A DNA stretch of 11,567 bases, taken from the NCBI GenBank assembly GCA_933822405.4, contig CAKOGP040002008.1:1-11567 (forward strand), in the 5' to 3' direction. The notes beneath the pieces are model-generated. The model saw only the letters and a program-made list of their open reading frames with translations. It ran no database searches and had not been told where the DNA came from. Position 1 is the first letter of the stretch. Each line of letters starts with the position of its first letter. The position numbers and the translations under genes are program-made. The DNA comes from Cylindrotheca closterium. Lineage: Eukaryota > Bacillariophyta > Bacillariophyceae > Bacillariales > Bacillariaceae. Below, piece after piece: positions 6,703 to 11,567 of the stretch.

Positions 6703-8826
6703 TCAAACGTGACACAAATTGGGGATTGCCCAGGCCTCTTGGTCGCGTTTGGTCATAGATGGGGTAGACGAACGGCCTTGGACGGAGACCTGGAGGAGCT
6801 CTTCAAATTTTTCTTGCTCTGCGTCAGTGAATTGGTAGTACTGTGAATCGGTAGGTAGGGTGAATCGGTGGTGTGCTGAAGGCGCGGCGGAAGGTTGACT
6901 AGTTGTAGGAGTGGAGATGGAAGTTTGGGGCACTTTGGGTTGGGTCGACATTTGTGGCTGGGAGGGTTGGTAAACGAGACTGCTTGGGCGAGGGATGATG
7001 CATGTAGAGCACTCAGGGACTTGGATTGGGGTGTGGGGGGGAATGTACAGAAAGGAAATGGAAAGTAAGTCACTGACGGGTTGAATGGTATTTAAGTAAT
7101 TGAGTTGGTGGAGCTAACCATGAGGCTTTGGGGTCAAATGGGTTACCCCAGGGGTTATTTCAATGAATTTTTCAAATGCTTGGGTGTCGGCAGATCCCAT
7201 AGTTGCCGCAAACTGTTTGGTGTAGTGGGTATTGTGGCATCGTGGGCGGTTGCAGTTGTAATTGGCAAATAAGAAATGGGAACAGAAGGCTGCCTGTTTG
7301 CCAGTGATGGGGTGCTTACATTTGAAGGGGGCAATTGGAAGTTGGCCTGGGCCTTCATACGTCAGGTATCCGGGATGAGATCCTTGAGGTGGGTGTTTTG
7401 CGCGTTTGATTGGGTCAGGCCGTTCACAGGAATTGGGGCTCTCACGTTTGGGAGCGGGGGCTGGTTTACCATTGAGAATAGCATGCAGGTTGGGGCAGGT
7501 GCCGTACGGGCCAAGGTTGCCCATACTGATTGAGAGATTGATGTGGCTGATGGCTTGTGTGACTCCATTGAAGACGTTCACGAAAGTGTCTGCCATGATC
7601 GGTTGGCCATTGCGAAGTTTACTCTGGGTGGTTTTCCTTTTTGCGGCTCCCACAACAATCTGCAAGATCTGGTTCATTTTGAGGAGGAGACACAATGGGA
7701 GGTGGGGGACTGCGGCATTGTAACCGATCCAATCTTTGGCAGCAGGTGTGTGGAGGGCGTTCATGAAATCCTCCAAGAGTGTGACGATTAACGGGGGTCA
7801 TTGAAGGTAAAGTCTTTGACACAGTATTTGACAAAAGGCAAAGAAATTTGCTAACATCTTGATCAGAGCTTTGACAGATCCGACGTCGCCATGAACAAAA
7901 ATGTCTGTCTTTTTCGCGGCTTGCTTGGACTTGTCTTCTTCCATGGCTTCCTGGCGAATTATGTCGCGACCTTCCGAAAGGAAAGTGGTGTACCTGACAT
8001 CATTTTTTTTCGGAGGGAGCCAAGCGAGGAGGCTTAGAAGTGAGGTTGCTTCGTGGGGGTGCATGGTTAGGGGTCGAACTCCAAAGCTGCATGTTTTGAG
8101 GGCAGTGACTGTAGCGTGTTGGAAGAGGGCAATATCAAAGTCGACATTGCGGTCGTAGTTGTTCCGGGTGGTGAGGGTATCGGTGATGTGGGCAAAAGTA
8201 TCATGGAGGTGGCGTAGGGCCTCTTTGATTGAACCGATTTCCAAGAATGTGGTAAAGTCGTCAGTGAGTACAGATGGGTGGAATTCATTGACAGTGGATC
8301 CGTCGAGTTGGATGACCGGTTTGACTTGGCCAAAAATCAAGCTGAAAGAATCTTTGGCACTGGCCAAAGTGCGGGCGAGATATTTTTCCTTGGTGCTGGC
8401 ATTGGCACCTTTGAGAGCGTTGGCCATGATCTGGGCAAAAAGTTCGCTATCGAATGGGGCCCCTGCTGGAAGTGGGGCTGCTGGAGCTTCTTGGGTGGTG
8501 ACATGAGTAGTAGATGCTAAAGTAGAGGGGGCCGAGTGCCGTTTGAATTCTTTGAAGAGGGCTTTGTAGGTGGGTATCGCAGCTGCAAATGCACTGACGG
8601 TGGATGGGGAATATGTCAGATGCGTGCCTAGGTCGCTGTCTGGAAATCGATTGGTAGGGATGGTGTCGGCGCTGAATATGTGAGCGTGGGAATGGATACT
8701 CTGGGACTCATTGGGATCGTGAAGGCACTTCATTGCCTCGTACCAGAGCCGGAATTGGGGGTGGAAGGAGTCCAGATTGGCTGGTGGGGCGGTGGATAGC
8801 TTAATAATAACTGAAACATTAATCGA
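6703..8826 (-). pseudogene. gag-like/ORF1-like protein of a diatom-type retroelement, two in-frame stops
   Basis: A single frame is open for about 700 codons from 8826 to the TGA at 6703-6705, interrupted only by TGA at 7798-7800 and TAG at 7114-7116. Reading continues sensibly across both (FAFCQILCQRLYLQ stop PPLIVTLLEDFMNALHTPAA; PKPHG stop LHQLNYLNTIQPVSDLL). The N-terminal two thirds are helical and unremarkable, as in Gag-type proteins (FGVRPLTMHPHEATSLLSLL is a conserved-looking stretch). Near 7190-7310 there is a CCCH-like cluster, FCSHFLFANYNCNRPRCHNTH, with spacing C-x9-C-x4-C-x3-H, suited to nucleic-acid binding. The C-terminal part is rich in Pro, Ser, Thr and Gln and ends in an acidic helix (YYQFTDAEQEKFEELLQ). 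The first ATG is at 8733, but coding-like sequence (HPQFRLWYEA) precedes it, so the true start is missing or lies behind the acceptor-like TTTCAG at 8811-8816. The element type is inferred from context. Confidence 0.6.
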
Positions 8827-9028
8827 TTAAATGCTAGGTAGCGCATACGATTGCCGGTGGAATGGTCGGCTGTAAAGGTCAAGTACTGTGGAGCGGCGAG
8901 TCAACATCGAGTTTGAACCATGTGAGGCGTCTGATAATCAGAAGTTGCTCTAGTCAGAACCAGATGGTTCGGACTCTACCCGCAGCGTGGCGGGGTGATT
9001 TTGGGGCGTTGCTTCCACGAAACGTTGT
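8827..9028. other. junction between gag-like gene and RT/RNase H gene
   Basis: No coding sequence is recognisable on either strand. On the minus strand this follows the RT gene's last stop and precedes the gag-like frame. It should therefore contain the 3' end of one element and the 5' end of the next. A 12-bp palindrome TTAATCGATTAA straddles the gag-side edge (8819-8830). There is no poly(A) or poly(T) tract to mark a LINE-type 3' end. Confidence 0.4.
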
Positions 9029-11567
9029 TCAAGGGGAATGGTCCGCAGGGTGGAAGAAGCGATGGAGAATACGGCGTTGAGGCGCCAAAGCGCGGCGGTA
9101 GGCCGTGCGTTCCATCCTCACCAGCTTCAGCCATTCCTCACGGTCTACCAGGGGTTTGTTCAAGACTGTCCGGCGCTTGACCGAAAGCATGCGTTGGACA
9201 ACCTTAGGTAGGTCAGTTGGACCCATATCAAACTGGTTGTGTATCCCGTCGTTGACCTGTTGGCTGCGCTCTTGTAACTGTACATTGTCCTCCGAGTGTT
9301 GTACCGAGTTCCGATGTTCTCACAACTGGAAGCCCAGCAAAATCAACTGATGCGAGAGGCGTGAGGCCCATAAGGTCGGAGAGCGTTGGCTCCCGCGCGA
9401 CTGCAGATATTCCTCCTGCAACGGGGCCCATTGGCGGGACAATCTTCCTTCCAACAGCCCTTGGTAGCCAATGCATTGCTGGGATCGGAAGGCGCTGCGC
9501 AGTCGACCTGGTACCACTCGGATGGACGGTAGGGATGGATCGCGAACCCCTTTAAGGAGGGAGAGGAGGGCATGTTTGATGGCCGGATCTGTCACTTGGG
9601 TGTCCAGCCATAAATCCAGGGCCACTGTCCGGCGATCCCATTCAGCGCTGGTGGATGGAGCCATACATCGAGGTACGTGTAGGTGATCTTCGAACTCGCC
9701 ACAGCATGGGCATGCAGCAGATGTGTCATAACCCCATCGTACCTTAAACTTGCCGACACCGCACATACCCACCACGTGCTTTGTGGTCCAGCGTTGGACG
9801 CCCACAGGGAGAGATCGCATGGCCCGGGCCAGACTGGTCCAGTCGGTTTCCGACTCCGCCTCTGGGGTGACCGTGAGTTTCTCGCGCCACCTCTTGCGTA
9901 GGGCGGGGAGCGCCACCAGCTCTTGGATGTAGTCTGGGTCCAATCGAGACTGCTTAACGTCGCCGATATAGAGAGCGGCCAACTCAGTAAAGAAGCGAGC
10001 ATTGGGTGCAATCAGTTGGTCAGAAGCCTCCAACTGATGGCGGTATGCCACTGCCCAATTATCCACTTCAACATTCCTTTTGGACCACCAAGACAGGGAC
10101 GAAAAGGACGTAGCATGGTCAAGGTGACCATACACGTGACTAGGCTCCCATGATGCTTTGGAGCGCGCAAGGGCCTCGCGGAGGGAAGAGACCAGGTCAA
10201 ACTGCGCCTGTTGGGGGGTAACTCGATTATTGCTAAAGGTATTGAGAAGAGCGGAAAACCCATCGCACGCGATCCTTACGCGGGGTTTAGATTGGAGCGT
10301 AGGCGCCCACTGGTGGAGCAACCAGTCAACAACCATGATGCCTGCAAGCAGGCCGATCAGTTCACTCCGATAGGCGCTTTGGTCCTGGGGCAATCCGGGA
10401 GTCTGACACCGAACAATGATGCGATCCGTCTCCCCTTTTCTTGGGAGTAGTTGTACAGCCACCGTTCCCAGGTCTCGCTTGTAGGATCCGTCGCTTATCA
10501 CGCAGAGGTGGCCAGACAGTAAGGCCTCCACCAGCCGTCCTTCATCACCCACAATCTCAAGTTCCTCGGGGGTCCATCCAAAGTACTCGTCAACTTCTGC
10601 TGATGCTGCTTCCCATGCAGCGAATAAGGACGGTTGGGGAACTGGGCGCGGAGGCTGGTGCTCCAGGCCCACCCCCGAGATCACAATCTCCTCTAACCCA
10701 TGCAGTGGCTGAGTTGTCACTCGGCATACATCATCTGGGAGTGGCTTGGTCCAAAAAGGAACCGACGGCGAGAGGGCTTCGGCGACTTCAAGGGCCGCCA
10801 TTGGTCTTTTAATCCCAGACGTCCTGTGAGATGCCGGCTTCATGTGGAACCGCCGGCTAGAGGAGTAGGAACCTAATTGGTGACCATAGTGTCTCCAAAC
10901 GTGTCCATGACGATGAAAGACGCCATGCGTTGGAGAAAGCAGCCAATTCCAGTCGTCAATAGAGTCAAACCAAGGGCCCAAAGGTTGGCGGAGATGGTGC
11001 GAGGGGTCGTCCGACTGCAGGAGTGCCCGGGTCAAGGTGTCCTGCCATAGACGCCAGTGATTCCGGTCCGGGGCCATTGATATGGGGACCGGTGAATTCC
11101 ATCACGCTTGCCGCACCAAGCCGACTGCCGGATGCATCGTCCATCAGCCGTGACAATATCGGAAACGGTGCACACTTGAAGGAACATACGACACCAGTTG
11201 AGCCATTTCAGATCGTCTTGGCTCACCTCCAAATCCATAAACACTTCCACAAGCAGAGCATCACCGACGCATCGTAGTGGTATGACCGGAGAGTCAAAGG
11301 CCACGTAGATGTCCATGGTCTCAAGTTCTTTCCATACGCGCTTTATCCATGTATCGGAAGCCAAGACGGCAGTGTTGCAATAATCCTGCTGAAAGATACC
11401 GAACGAAGTGCCCGTTTCGAGCTGGTGTTCTTGCAAGGCAGCTTCCAGGTAGGCTCCGGTTTTTGTCTTGTTGGTCGAATGACGGAGGAGAGTTTCGATA
11501 TGCTTGGAAACCTGTGAGCCGAACGGATGTGGGATGCCCAGGCCTTGGAACTTCAATGGAGCCAACA
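9029..11567 (-). pseudogene. retroelement polyprotein, C-terminal part: end of RT, RNase H, zinc knuckle; partial at right edge
   Basis: The frame enters from the window edge with LAPLKFQGLGIPHPFG, the region following the RT core in this family of algal retroelements; the catalytic YXDD part lies outside. It shifts by one base in the C/G run around 11060-11080 (SPYQWP into APDRNHWRLWQDTL). A type I RNase H follows: ISDGSYK (D at 10492-10490), YRSELIGLLAG (E at 10363), IACDGFSALL (D at 10264), VYGHLDH and EVDNWA (D at 10063). At 9712-9665 a CPCCGEFEDHLHVPRC motif (C-x2-C-x7-H-x3-C) matches the zinc knuckle at the end of LINE-type ORF2 proteins. A TGA at 9320-9322 stands where LWEHRN would be expected (Trp). 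The same frame then continues through HSEDNVQLQERSQQVNDG and PLVDREEWLKLVRMERTAYR to the stop at 9029. Two lesions in about 840 codons mean it is young but dead as assembled. Confidence 0.85.

Noticed and set aside
7276..8520. Plus-strand frames opposite the gag-like gene
   Set aside because: They are shadows of the long minus-strand frame, which alone shows a zinc cluster and continuity over 2 kb.
721..9322. Alternative genetic code with TGA read as Trp
   Set aside because: Only some TGA codons sit at expected Trp positions (9320); the one at 1000 replaces Gly, and TAA and TAG interrupt the same kinds of genes. The intact uL22m uses TGG for Trp.

Overview
The window looks like repeat-rich nuclear DNA of a eukaryotic alga, most likely a diatom (inference). 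The grounds are one compact nuclear gene with a short GT-AG intron, and decayed Copia, PIF/Harbinger and RNase H-bearing retroelement genes of types common in diatom genomes. There is no operon structure and no prokaryotic signal. No search could be run, so family names rest on motifs read by eye.

Layout. 1-315: nothing recognised. 316-1197 (+): 3' end of a Copia pol gene (end of reverse transcriptase, then RNase H), open apart from three in-frame stops. 1198-2061: unexplained apart from a short acidic coiled-coil reading frame ending at 1979. 2062-2512 (-): decayed PIF/Harbinger transposase. 2513-3343: no convincing gene; two small tandem duplications. 3344-4227 (-): the only intact gene, a nuclear-encoded mitochondrial ribosomal protein uL22 in two exons. 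4228-4490: its 5' flank, with a hexanucleotide microsatellite.

4491-6210 is the most unusual part. Two arrays of a 20-bp unit (14-bp palindromic core plus 6-bp asymmetric spacer) stand in opposite orientation on either side of about 1.2 kb. That interior carries one broken, unrecognised lysine-rich gene. The layout resembles a foldback-type mobile element whose terminal inverted repeats are built from short tandem repeats. A separate 17-bp exact inverted repeat lies outside the arrays (4351-4367 and 6405-6421).

6211-6702: AT-rich spacer and an unexplained open frame. 6703-8826 (-): a long gag-like or ORF1-like gene with a CCCH-like cysteine/histidine cluster, one frame interrupted by two stops. 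8827-9028: junction. 9029-11567 (-): C-terminal part of a retroelement polyprotein (end of reverse transcriptase, type I RNase H with its acidic residues, C-terminal zinc knuckle), with one frameshift and one stop, running off the right edge.

Except for uL22m, every coding stretch I recognise is mobile-element derived and broken. The pseudogenes are mildly decayed, mostly single stops in otherwise open frames, which suggests fairly recent loss of function or occasional assembly error. The genes do not form a pathway. The biology here is one housekeeping gene hemmed in by nested elements.
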